Positions 55,368 to 63,729 of a DNA stretch of 64,000 bases are shown piece after piece. Source of the DNA: Gammaproteobacteria bacterium 45_16_T64 (GTDB lineage Bacteria > Pseudomonadota > Gammaproteobacteria > Pseudomonadales > Ketobacteraceae); the NCBI GenBank assembly GCA_002162955.1, contig MABD01000057.1, positions 62,001 through 126,000 on the forward strand. Direction: 5' to 3'. A program made the position numbers and the translations under genes. The notes below the pieces were generated by a model. The model did not search any database. It had not been told where the DNA came from and worked only from the letters and a program-made list of their open reading frames with translations. Each line of letters begins with the position of its first letter. Position 1 is the first letter of the stretch.

Positions 55368-57584
55368 ATGCAACAATTAAAAGACAGTCAAGACACTAAT
55401 CGCAATCCAGCTCTTAATCACCAAACGTACGGTGAACCTGCACTAACAGACCTATCAGCCCCAGCGACAAAGAAGTTCCTACGTACAGGGTCTGTTTTTG
55501 ATCTGTCAGATCGCAGTAACAGACTATCATCTAGCTGGTACGAATTGAGAAGGCACATAGCTAGCTTGCGCCATCAACAACCACAACAGATGACCTGCTC
55601 ACCGCCAACTACTGATCGAAAAACGCCTTCGCCTCTAACAAAAGAGTCAGATTTACTCTCGTCGATTGATAACATCCTTAAACGCGCAAAAACAAAATTG
55701 CTAAATCGAGCAAATGAAAATGGTAGCTGGAACGCCTCTTACTTAGGCGGCGCAACTCACACCAGCCTTAGAACCATTTCGCTATTCTATTTAGAGGCTG
55801 AAGAATCGACGCAACAAAATACGCTCATTATTCGAAATATTCTTTCAATGCAAAAAGAGTGTGGTGGTTACGGTATCTATCCGGCAGGCCCTAGCTCAAA
55901 AGCAGTCTCTCGAATGGCCTATTTAGCCCTTATTTGTTCAATGAATAGCAACGACGGTAAATTACTGGAGGATTCCAATGTCAGAAAAGACGTAGAAAAA
56001 TCTTTAGCCCGAACACGACACTTTGTGGATACCGCGAACGACACCAAAGAATGGCTACTCTACACGTTACTTGCCGACTTCTGTTGGAAACTCACGGCAC
56101 CCAACATTCCGAATACCCTCCCGCACTTTCCTTTTATATCCAATATAATTTATCTTTTTCAAAAGCAAGGAGGATTGGGTCGATTTCAAAGTGTCCTACA
56201 CCAAATCTTACCCGCTATACTTATTCTCCTCCAACCCCAGAAAAAAAAAGCCTCTAAAAATCCAAAATTGAAGGAGCGCTTTCCCTTCACTCTAACTTGG
56301 ATCAAAAATCAATACTTTCGAGCTGAAGGCCTTTTTTCAGAAAAAATGGAACAACAGATTATAGCCTCACAAGATGGGGATGGCGCCTGGGTTGAGACTA
56401 TCGTCGCCACAAGCTTAAACGCGATGGCCCTTAAAAAACGAGGCTTTTCAAAGCACAACAGAACCCTTGCAAACGCGATAAAATATCTACAAGACTCTGC
56501 CGTATACACCGCTAACGACGTACACATTAATTGGGCTACCGGTGACATGTGGGACACCGCCATTCACGCAGACATTTTACATTTTATTGGAAACACCCCT
56601 TCAAAAGATATTATTGATAACATATTCCCTCACTTTATGATGGGAATAAGAGAAGACGATCGCTGGTCCTTTAGTATTCTAGGGCGAATCACTGATAACG
56701 ACTCCTCATCCATGACGTTAGCAACCTTTGCCCATTTGTACCCCTTTATGGATGATTTTCAACAAACCAATGCCAAGACAATCATCACAAGGGTTTGCCA
56801 TGCGCTTTTAGCCCACCAACAAAATGATGGGGGCTGGGCCACTTTCGACGAGCAAGGCATTCAACGCATGGGATACAAAATGCCGACTCCAGAAAAAGGC
56901 GCCTTCTTTGATTTTTCTTCTCCTGACGTAACCGGCCGAGTGACTTTTGGACTGTTAGCAGCCAAATCTTCAGGGGCTTTGCCACATGATCTCGAAGAGA
57001 ACATTCTACGTGCCGTCAAAAAATCGCAAGGATACTTTGCTGCTGTTCAATGTAAGCAAGGCCATGCTGAAGGAAGCTATTGGAGTCGCTGGTTACTTGG
57101 TCCTATTGCAGGAACCTCTTTTACTACCGTTGCATTGCGATGCTCCGGCATCGCTACCGAAAGTCCACTGCTAAAACGCGCCAGAGCATTTGCCCTTCGA
57201 ACTCAACATGCTATTAGTGGGGGCTGGGGGGAGTCTCGTCAAGCAGACTGTCACACCGAAGATGCAGGGCAAGGCCCGACAACCCCACTACAGACGGCAC
57301 TGGCAATCATCACATTAATTGCCAGTAGTAATGATAACGACTCAATGACCGATAATGCCATAGAGCGGGGAATTACGTTTTTATTGGAAACGCAAAATAA
57401 TGGTCACTGGGAAGACAAATGGCCTTTAGGCACAATTCTGACTGGGCTCGACTATTTCATTACCCCTGAAAACAGCGAAGTTGCGATATTGGCATCACTC
57501 ACGCTTTATCGATACTACAAATTTTACGGTGCACAGGCGGCAATATCACATTGGGTCGAAAGGGGGCGCAATGCCAAAATCTAA
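55368..57584 (+). CDS. Divergent squalene-hopene-cyclase-like terpene cyclase
   Basis: 738 residues, about 100 longer at the N-terminus than typical SHC. Alpha-alpha barrel repeats with QW-type motifs: QKECGGYGIY near 165, SQDGDGAW near 335, QQNDGGWATFDEQ near 484, HAISGGWGE near 615 and QNNGHWEDKW near 675. GDMWDTA near 392-398 matches the WDT segment that in SHC lies shortly before the catalytic motif. At that motif SHC has DxDDTA; here it reads DNDSSS (443-448), so the central Asp acid is kept but the next Asp and the Thr-Ala are replaced. It probably cyclises a polyprenoid chain, with product unclear. The ATG of the RND exporter gene lies inside its end (14-bp overlap), implying joint function. 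Confidence 0.82.
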   Translation: MQQLKDSQDTNRNPALNHQTYGEPALTDLSAPATKKFLRTGSVFDLSDRSNRLSSSWYELRRHIASLRHQQPQQMTCSPPTTDRKTPSPLTKESDLLSSIDNILKRAKTKLLNRANENGSWNASYLGGATHTSLRTISLFYLEAEESTQQNTLIIRNILSMQKECGGYGIYPAGPSSKAVSRMAYLALICSMNSNDGKLLEDSNVRKDVEKSLARTRHFVDTANDTKEWLLYTLLADFCWKLTAPNIPNTLPHFPFISNIIYLFQKQGGLGRFQSVLHQILPAILILLQPQKKKASKNPKLKERFPFTLTWIKNQYFRAEGLFSEKMEQQIIASQDGDGAWVETIVATSLNAMALKKRGFSKHNRTLANAIKYLQDSAVYTANDVHINWATGDMWDTAIHADILHFIGNTPSKDIIDNIFPHFMMGIREDDRWSFSILGRITDNDSSSMTLATFAHLYPFMDDFQQTNAKTIITRVCHALLAHQQNDGGWATFDEQGIQRMGYKMPTPEKGAFFDFSSPDVTGRVTFGLLAAKSSGALPHDLEENILRAVKKSQGYFAAVQCKQGHAEGSYWSRWLLGPIAGTSFTTVALRCSGIATESPLLKRARAFALRTQHAISGGWGESRQADCHTEDAGQGPTTPLQTALAIITLIASSNDNDSMTDNAIERGITFLLETQNNGHWEDKWPLGTILTGLDYFITPENSEVAILASLTLYRYYKFYGAQAAISHWVERGRNAKI

Positions 57585-59988
57585 ATACCTCGCCAAGGTA
57601 ACTCCATTTATTGCAGCACAATTGATAGCAAAGCGTCGTAGTTTTCTATTTTGTAGTCTTATCGCCGTCATTATCGCCGTAATAGGAATTCCAAGATTGG
57701 GATTTAACGGTGATTTTCAACAAATGTTCGCCCCATCCAATAGCGACCTACAACAGTTCTCCATCATTCAATCCACCTACGAAAACTCCGAAAAAACCAT
57801 TTTCATGGTCAAACCAATTGCCGGCACATTTCTGAAAAGAAGCAACCTGCAGGCTCTCCATACATTTACAGAACGGCTCTGGCAATTCCCCTATTCTCTT
57901 AGCGTCACATCACTCACTAATTTTCAGCATCTAACATCAACAAACGATACCCTCCTCCTCTCCCCGCTATTACCCAATATTAACGATATTAGCCAACAAC
58001 AACTTGATACCATACACCAATTACTTCAACAAAATTCAGCTCCCCTCGCCTCGCTGCTATCGAGAGACAAGAGCGTTGCCACTATTATTGTAGACCTAGC
58101 CTTGCCTTCAGAGCCTCTCGAACGATTGCCCGCAATTAAGCAACAAGAGCAATTCACAGAAGATTTATCTCAGTTTATTGAAACCGAGCTGCCAGGCACA
58201 ACGTTTCATCATATAGGCGGGCCAGCGTTAGAATGGGCACTACTTGACGTAGTGAGCAAAGATGCTCTCATTCTCCTTCCTATTTGCATCGCTCTGTGCC
58301 TAGGGATACTCGGATTATTGCTGGGCTCAGTGATATCAGTCGTTGGCACAATGCTTACAATCATTGTATCTGTATTAACCACTATGGGATTAGCTGGGTG
58401 GATGGGGTACGAATTATCCCCTTTGTCCCTCTCCGCCCCTACGATGGTAATGCTACTCGCGATGGCAGACAGCATTCATTTACTGACGCAATACACCCTA
58501 GAGCGTAAACCTGGATTAGCAGACACCATTGCGATGGAGAAAAGTATCTCCGCAAACCTCAAACCCATTTTTCTCACCAGTGTCGCAACCGCCGTAGGCT
58601 TTATGTCGGTTAATTTTAGTGACTCACCCGGGTTTCATGACTTCGCAAACATTACCTCCATCGGCGTACTCATCGCCTTACTGGTAACGCTATTTATCCT
58701 GCCAAGTATTTCTCTGTATCTAACGTCGGCCTTTTTGCCTACCGACTCACAGCGCAACGTCAGAAGTTCGCCTTTACCCGCCAAAGTTTGGATGAGGCAG
58801 ATTGGAGAATGGGTAGTGTCGAAACATCGCTGGCTATTTTGGTCAATATTGATCACCACACCCATCGTCATTCTGCAAATCAAACACCTTGAGATAGACG
58901 ACGACATTACCGGATATCTATCCGATGACCTTCCCTTTAAACAAAGTGTCAATTTTTCAAACGATCATTTTTTCGGATTCCATCATATTATCTATTCGTT
59001 AGATACAGGGGTCGAACAAGGCATTAACAATCTCGACTTTCTCAACAACGTGGATAATTTTCAGGTTTGGCTCAAAAAACAAGCTGGCGTCAACCAAGTA
59101 CACAGCTATACCGACATTCTCAAACAAATTAATCACATTATGCTTCCGCAACCTAGCGGAGAGGATAGATTACCGCAATCTCGCGAGCTAGCTTCTCAAT
59201 ACCTCTTACTGTACGAACTTGCGTTACCCGATAGCAATAGCTTACATAGTATGATCAACCTTGACCGCTCGGCCATTCGTATAGTTGTTACGTTAAATGC
59301 CATACCCAACAAACAACTACTGAATATTCAGCAACAATCACTGGTTTGGCTAGAGCAAAACGTGCAGTCAGTAGATATTCATAGTGGCAGTCGATCGTTG
59401 ATGTTTGCCAATATCGGAAACGTAATATTCGAAAGCATGATTATTGGCACTGTCTTTGCCTTACTTTGTATAAGTTTCCTTATTGTTATGGGTATTCGTT
59501 CGCTGCGTTTTGGCATCATCAGTCTATTACCCAATATAACCCCACCAGCTATTGTGTTTGGAGCCTGGGCAATCGCGGTAGGACATGTTAATCAAACTGC
59601 AGCCATCATTTTCAGCGTTAGCTTAGGGCTTGTGGTGGACGATACCATTCATTTCTTATGCAAATATCTTGAAGGTAGAAAACTTGGCTACAGCGCAGAG
59701 AAAAGCATCATAGATACATTCGAAAATGTTGGGGTCGCATTATTTATTACCAGCACAGCGCTCTGTGTCGGATTATGCACCCTGGTATTTTCCTCATTCA
59801 TCCCTAATGTGACAACCGCTATAATGCTAGCTTCGATCATAGCAACAGCACTCGCGTTTGATTTTTTCTTCCTACCGCCTTTGTTGATATTGTTCGAAAA
59901 ACTCTATCCCTATACTAGCACCGCCATACAACCCGCAGCGCCTGAAGAGCAGATCCCTCAGGCAGAACGGCCGATCGCGATGCTTTGA
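57571..59988 (+). CDS. RND/MMPL-family lipid exporter (HpnN-like)
   Basis: 805 residues from ATG 57571, which has AAGGGGG before it; an upstream frame to 57481 lies wholly in the cyclase gene. Two duplicated halves, each with one span, a large periplasmic loop and five spans. The charged spans are MLLAMADSIHLL in the first half and GLVVDDTIHFLCKY in the second, the typical proton-relay positions. This MMPL type includes HpnN, which moves hopanoids to the outer membrane. The overlap with a cyclase gene makes the cyclase product the expected cargo. Its 3' end overlaps the convergent TetR gene by 31 bp. Confidence 0.87.
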   Translation: MPKSKYLAKVTPFIAAQLIAKRRSFLFCSLIAVIIAVIGIPRLGFNGDFQQMFAPSNSDLQQFSIIQSTYENSEKTIFMVKPIAGTFLKRSNLQALHTFTERLWQFPYSLSVTSLTNFQHLTSTNDTLLLSPLLPNINDISQQQLDTIHQLLQQNSAPLASLLSRDKSVATIIVDLALPSEPLERLPAIKQQEQFTEDLSQFIETELPGTTFHHIGGPALEWALLDVVSKDALILLPICIALCLGILGLLLGSVISVVGTMLTIIVSVLTTMGLAGWMGYELSPLSLSAPTMVMLLAMADSIHLLTQYTLERKPGLADTIAMEKSISANLKPIFLTSVATAVGFMSVNFSDSPGFHDFANITSIGVLIALLVTLFILPSISLYLTSAFLPTDSQRNVRSSPLPAKVWMRQIGEWVVSKHRWLFWSILITTPIVILQIKHLEIDDDITGYLSDDLPFKQSVNFSNDHFFGFHHIIYSLDTGVEQGINNLDFLNNVDNFQVWLKKQAGVNQVHSYTDILKQINHIMLPQPSGEDRLPQSRELASQYLLLYELALPDSNSLHSMINLDRSAIRIVVTLNAIPNKQLLNIQQQSLVWLEQNVQSVDIHSGSRSLMFANIGNVIFESMIIGTVFALLCISFLIVMGIRSLRFGIISLLPNITPPAIVFGAWAIAVGHVNQTAAIIFSVSLGLVVDDTIHFLCKYLEGRKLGYSAEKSIIDTFENVGVALFITSTALCVGLCTLVFSSFIPNVTTAIMLASIIATALAFDFFFLPPLLILFEKLYPYTSTAIQPAAPEEQIPQAERPIAML

Positions 59989-60584
59989 ATAACCTGGCGC
60001 AGCGATTCGTCAAAGCCTTCGCCCAACATAATATTATGCGCTTCAACTCTGTAAGATGAACCCCCTAATGAGGTCTCATCTTCACTGGATATAGACGCGG
60101 CGGCATTATTCCTCAGCATCGCCGCACCCAATGTAAAGCTAAGCACCTTATGAAAACTACGATTTGCCTCTGAAGAGGTAAAACCAATCTCAACAAGACG
60201 CTTAACTGCATCTTCAAATACACTCACGGAAGATGCACCAATATTGGTAGAGTTAATCATTAACAATAGATATTCAGGTTCCGCAACGGTCGCTTGATAA
60301 ATATCACTAAAGGTTAAGAACAGCCACTCGTCACACACGGATGTGTCGTGCAACGTATCATGTGCACGCTTTACAAAATCAGCAACCAACGCAGAGACAA
60401 TATCCTGCTTAGTAGCATAATGACTATAGATAGACATAGTCCCTGCATTTAGCGCATTGGCAATTTTTCGAATACTCAGCGCCTCAATGCCCTGTTCTCT
60501 CAACAAGCCTTGCGCTGCTGATAAAATAAGATCCTTACTCAATGATCCTCTAGGTTTTCGTTTTTTAACTTCAGGGACTGACAT
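59958..60584 (-). CDS. TetR-family regulator of the isoprenoid cluster
   Basis: 208 residues. The helix-turn-helix is ALSIRKIANALNAGTMSIYSHYATK near residues 37-61, with a C-terminal ligand domain. Third gene of the operon after the desaturase and TIM-barrel genes (19 bp after the latter). Convergent, with a 31-bp overlap, to the RND exporter gene, so the transcripts oppose each other. The palindromic array at 63073-63105 upstream of the operon is its likely operator. Confidence 0.9.
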   Translation of the reverse strand: MSVPEVKKRKPRGSLSKDLILSAAQGLLREQGIEALSIRKIANALNAGTMSIYSHYATKQDIVSALVADFVKRAHDTLHDTSVCDEWLFLTFSDIYQATVAEPEYLLLMINSTNIGASSVSVFEDAVKRLVEIGFTSSEANRSFHKVLSFTLGAAMLRNNAAASISSEDETSLGGSSYRVEAHNIMLGEGFDESLRQVIQSIAIGRSA

Positions 60585-60603
60585 CGTAATTTGCTCACTA
60601 CGT

Positions 60604-62055
60604 TCAACGTACAGTTAATCTGGGTGCTTGTATATTGTTCCACAGTTTAACGTAAAATCGCGTATATATCCGCTCCATGAGGACTGATAGCGAAAACAGC
60701 GCTCTTCGTCTGTACGCCAACTGACCATCATACTGATGCTCACCGGTTGCAAACACAGGGTTTATCAACCGTATGTTCTTCAGCCTATCGGTTGAATCTC
60801 TCAATGCCTTCAATTGGCCCACCGTAACTTCTTTTCCAAGCACCCATTCTCCGACATTCAAGCTCAGCTGAATATCTGGATAGCATCGTTGTAAAGCCAC
60901 CGTACGTTTATCATCATGAGTTAACGTGTTTCTCTTGGTCTCTAGGCATAAACGTCTATCCTTTGATTGCTCCATTAAATACGATGAAATCAATTCTTCA
61001 TATCGATGAAAAGACGAACTGCTATCACCCAAAAATACACGAATAGTCTTGGCATTTTTTAAGTGTGGATCTTTCAATACAGACCAATCATCAGGGGTTT
61101 TAACTATGACGCAGGGGGAATCTGCATCTTCTTTCAGCGCGTTAACCGATTGACGATTACTCGTTGTAAACGCACTCGATGACGGCCCTTCAAAGCAAGA
61201 CTCAGCAAACTGCTTTAACTCTACACTCTGTTCATAGCGATTAACCTGATCATGATGACCACTGCTTGTTCGCTCTATATCTGAATAACCCGTAATTGTG
61301 GGTAAAAGTTCAGGCGCAACAATCAATACATCCCCATGAGATGCATTTTTTTGGAATAGAGAAAATGTGGTACGTAATAGATGTTGCAGCAAGCGCATTT
61401 CCGACAGCTCTGGCTTTGATATTTGTATATGCTCACTATTCGCGGGTCGCAAGTGAATATAACAAACGCGCTCTAATATTGGCGTAATATAGCGAAGTGT
61501 GTCCTCTGTAAATGTTTCGCACCACCGATACGTTGTAATATAGTGAGAAAAATCCGCATTAAAACGTATACCAGGGTATGTCTTTATCATCTCCTGAACG
61601 ATATCAATATCCTGCGTTACAGTGCCTCTATGCAATTCAAGGTATATCGGTAGCTCACAGGACTCGCTAACATCCAACACAAGCTCAGCTATTGCTAATG
61701 CTTCCGTTAACGTTTCGGCTCCTGAGCCAATCATTATCGTGGCACATTGATACCCTTGGCGTTTCCACTTTTTCGCTCTCGCAAAAAGATTGGAACAGCT
61801 AACAATTCCCGCCGCACTTAGCTTCAGTCCGCTTTGTTTTGACTTCTTTAAGGATGGGTTAAGTAATAAGTGGCTCTGCAACCCTTCGAAGCCATCATCT
61901 TTGATACGACAATAATCTTCGGCGGACATGCCAAAAAGTTTCATTCTCGGCGCTGTGAACTTCGATGGCAACCCAGTAATCGAAAACAGATTAATGTGAT
62001 GCTCTAACGTTGGTTCTTGAACACTTCCATTATTAACATAGGGTGTCAAATACAT
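60604..62055 (-). CDS. Protein of two TIM-barrel-like halves (sugar phosphate isomerase / AP endonuclease 2-like), function unknown
   Basis: 483 residues. The two halves carry the same pattern: near residues 145-175 LELHRGTVTQDIDIV, then YPGIRFNADFSHY; near residues 390-425 LETKRNTLTHDDKRTVALQ, then YPDIQLSLNVGEW. This suggests an internal duplication of a xylose-isomerase-type barrel half. The Glu in LELHR and the Asp-His in NADFSHY are plausible metal ligands in the first half; the second keeps Glu but has NVGEW, so it may be inactive. ATG overlaps the desaturase stop by one base, so they are coupled. Substrate is unknown; a lipid head-group sugar is one possibility. Confidence 0.75.
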   Translation of the reverse strand: MYLTPYVNNGSVQEPTLEHHINLFSITGLPSKFTAPRMKLFGMSAEDYCRIKDDGFEGLQSHLLLNPSLKKSKQSGLKLSAAGIVSCSNLFARAKKWKRQGYQCATIMIGSGAETLTEALAIAELVLDVSESCELPIYLELHRGTVTQDIDIVQEMIKTYPGIRFNADFSHYITTYRWCETFTEDTLRYITPILERVCYIHLRPANSEHIQISKPELSEMRLLQHLLRTTFSLFQKNASHGDVLIVAPELLPTITGYSDIERTSSGHHDQVNRYEQSVELKQFAESCFEGPSSSAFTTSNRQSVNALKEDADSPCVIVKTPDDWSVLKDPHLKNAKTIRVFLGDSSSSFHRYEELISSYLMEQSKDRRLCLETKRNTLTHDDKRTVALQRCYPDIQLSLNVGEWVLGKEVTVGQLKALRDSTDRLKNIRLINPVFATGEHQYDGQLAYRRRALFSLSVLMERIYTRFYVKLWNNIQAPRLTVR

Positions 62056-63038
62056 CAGTCACTCTCCTTTAGTCGAAAAGGAAGCAAGAATTGATTTGCG
62101 ACTCCCCCGCCATCCACTCCACTCACACCAATTTCCGTCGGTTCCAAATCTTGCTTTGGCAGCATCCAAGTACCAAATACAAGGTCCCAAATTATCAAAT
62201 TGCTACCGTAATTATGGTTTGCCATCGAGGTATCTTTTACATGGTGCCAGCGATGTAATTCTGGAGAGGATACTATGTAGTTCAACCAGCCAAATCGAAC
62301 ATCAGCATTTCCATGCTGCCAGAAACCATGCATCACACTAAAAGTCGTCGCTAGGTAGATGACAGTGACGTCGGCACCCAAAGCAATTGCAGGTACATTC
62401 GCAACAACGGGCAAGGCGATGATATCGAAATAATGAAAGCGCGTCGCATTCAGCCAATACAGTTTATCAGGATTATGATGTACACAGTGCACCCGCCATA
62501 GTAACCACTTTTCATGTTCCAAACGGTGCAACCAGTACGTCATAAATTCTGCTAACACCAAGAATAAAACCACTTGTAACACCAAAGGCCAGTCGTTCGG
62601 CCACAAGGAAACGCCAAACCAGGTTGATACAACACCAGCCGCACCAGCCATTGCAATAGCAACAAAAAACTCCGCTCTTAATAGGACGTTGTTTAGGATA
62701 AACAGGCCCACATCACTGAAGATATTCGCTTTCCATTCCGGCCTCCATGCTGCACTAAAACTCTGAAAGCGCTCCATAAGGTAAACCCAGATACCCGATA
62801 TAAATACTGGTAGCACGTACATTAAATATTTGTGGAGGTCAGCATCGTGTAAAGCAAGCACGTTGCCAAAAATGCTCAGCTCGAAAACAATGTTATTACT
62901 CGCTAAAGGCAGCTTATTAGCCATCCAAAAAGCAAAGCCCATCCCAATAATCATGACTGCGGGATAGCTTCCCCACGCGAACAACCGCCGAATGAGCCCC
63001 ATCGAATTGTTTGTTGGTTGGTCTATTAATCTATCCAC
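62055..63038 (-). CDS. Sterol desaturase / fatty acid hydroxylase family membrane di-iron enzyme
   Basis: 327 residues with about five membrane spans. The histidine clusters that bind two irons are present: YWLHRLEHEKWLLWRVHCVHHN near residue 165, HGFWQHGNAD near 235, and ELHRWHHVKDTSMANHNYG near 260. The family hydroxylates or desaturates sterols, carotenoids or lipid chains using oxygen. First gene of a three-gene operon and convergent to the cyclase-exporter pair, so it may oxidise the cyclised isoprenoid. An operator-like palindrome array lies 35 bp upstream. Confidence 0.93.
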   Translation of the reverse strand: MDRLIDQPTNNSMGLIRRLFAWGSYPAVMIIGMGFAFWMANKLPLASNNIVFELSIFGNVLALHDADLHKYLMYVLPVFISGIWVYLMERFQSFSAAWRPEWKANIFSDVGLFILNNVLLRAEFFVAIAMAGAAGVVSTWFGVSLWPNDWPLVLQVVLFLVLAEFMTYWLHRLEHEKWLLWRVHCVHHNPDKLYWLNATRFHYFDIIALPVVANVPAIALGADVTVIYLATTFSVMHGFWQHGNADVRFGWLNYIVSSPELHRWHHVKDTSMANHNYGSNLIIWDLVFGTWMLPKQDLEPTEIGVSGVDGGGVANQFLLPFRLKESD

Positions 63039-63072
63039 ACTACCCCCTAAGATAAAGATAAGCGCACGTTAG

Positions 63073-63105
63073 CGTACACCGTACTTTTAAAAGGTACAGT
63101 GTACG
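63073..63105. promoter_or_regulatory. Palindromic array, candidate TetR operator
   Basis: CGTACAC at 63073-63079 mirrors GTGTACG at 63099-63105 around a TTTTAAAA centre. Within it are two 11-mers of the form GTACA-N-NGTAC (63074-63084, one mismatch; 63094-63104, perfect palindrome) spaced 20 bp apart, two helical turns. Located 35 bp before the desaturase start. Confidence 0.6.
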
Positions 63106-63148
63106 TCAGCGAATGTCAATCAGCTAAGACTTAGGGACTACGTCCTAT

Positions 63149-63715
63149 TTAGGCCTTGTCGGGAGAAGTAAGACAAGCTAGCTCGTAGTATTGGTTGCTG
63201 TTGAACTCAAACTCCTGAATAACCTCCAAGTTCGCCTTTCTAACATGCGCCTCGTAAGAGCGGGGATTCACCTTATTGATAAAGGTAACTAGAACAGGGT
63301 AACGCGTGGACATCTTCTGTAATGAAAACTTGAATATATGCTCAAAGACCCCTTCACCACGCACACTCTTGTCTACACACACAGGGCCATACTGATAGGA
63401 ATTTTCAACACTCAGTCTATGTCCTGCATATTCCAATAGAGGAAGCCCCTCTATCATATGAGCGAACATAGGCCATTGTGACCAGTATTGCCAAGATGCC
63501 GCCATTACGTAAGCAACAATGGTGTTATCACGCTTAGCGACAAATAGTCCACTCTCATTGATGATCAGGTCACGCATGTGGGTTTCTGTAAAGGCGGTGG
63601 TAATAAAGCCATCGGCTTTGTCTTGCTCACTGATAGAATCTATTTGATAACGATAATGTAACGCTAACACCTCTGGTATATCATCAACCTGTGCTACCTG
63701 TAGTTCTAGACTCAT
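63149..63715 (-). CDS. GNAT-like acetyltransferase family protein
   Basis: 188 residues from ATG 63715, which has GAGGAG 8-10 bases upstream; a longer form from 63733 would overlap the upstream gene. The strand order fits a GNAT fold: LQVAQVDDIPEVLALHYRYQ at the start, LFVAKRDNTIVAYVMAAS, then PVCVDKSVRGEGVFEHIF, where R-G-E-G stands in the acetyl-CoA loop position, and INKVNPRSYEAHVRKANLEVI. Substrate unknown. 14 bp after the partial gene upstream. Confidence 0.82.
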   Translation of the reverse strand: MSLELQVAQVDDIPEVLALHYRYQIDSISEQDKADGFITTAFTETHMRDLIINESGLFVAKRDNTIVAYVMAASWQYWSQWPMFAHMIEGLPLLEYAGHRLSVENSYQYGPVCVDKSVRGEGVFEHIFKFSLQKMSTRYPVLVTFINKVNPRSYEAHVRKANLEVIQEFEFNSNQYYELACLTSPDKA

Positions 63716-63729
63716 GAATTGTACTCTCC

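Noticed and set aside
57481-57570. Upstream extension of the RND exporter frame
   Set aside because: It lies wholly inside the cyclase gene and does not resemble the family; ATG 57571 has a strong ribosome site.
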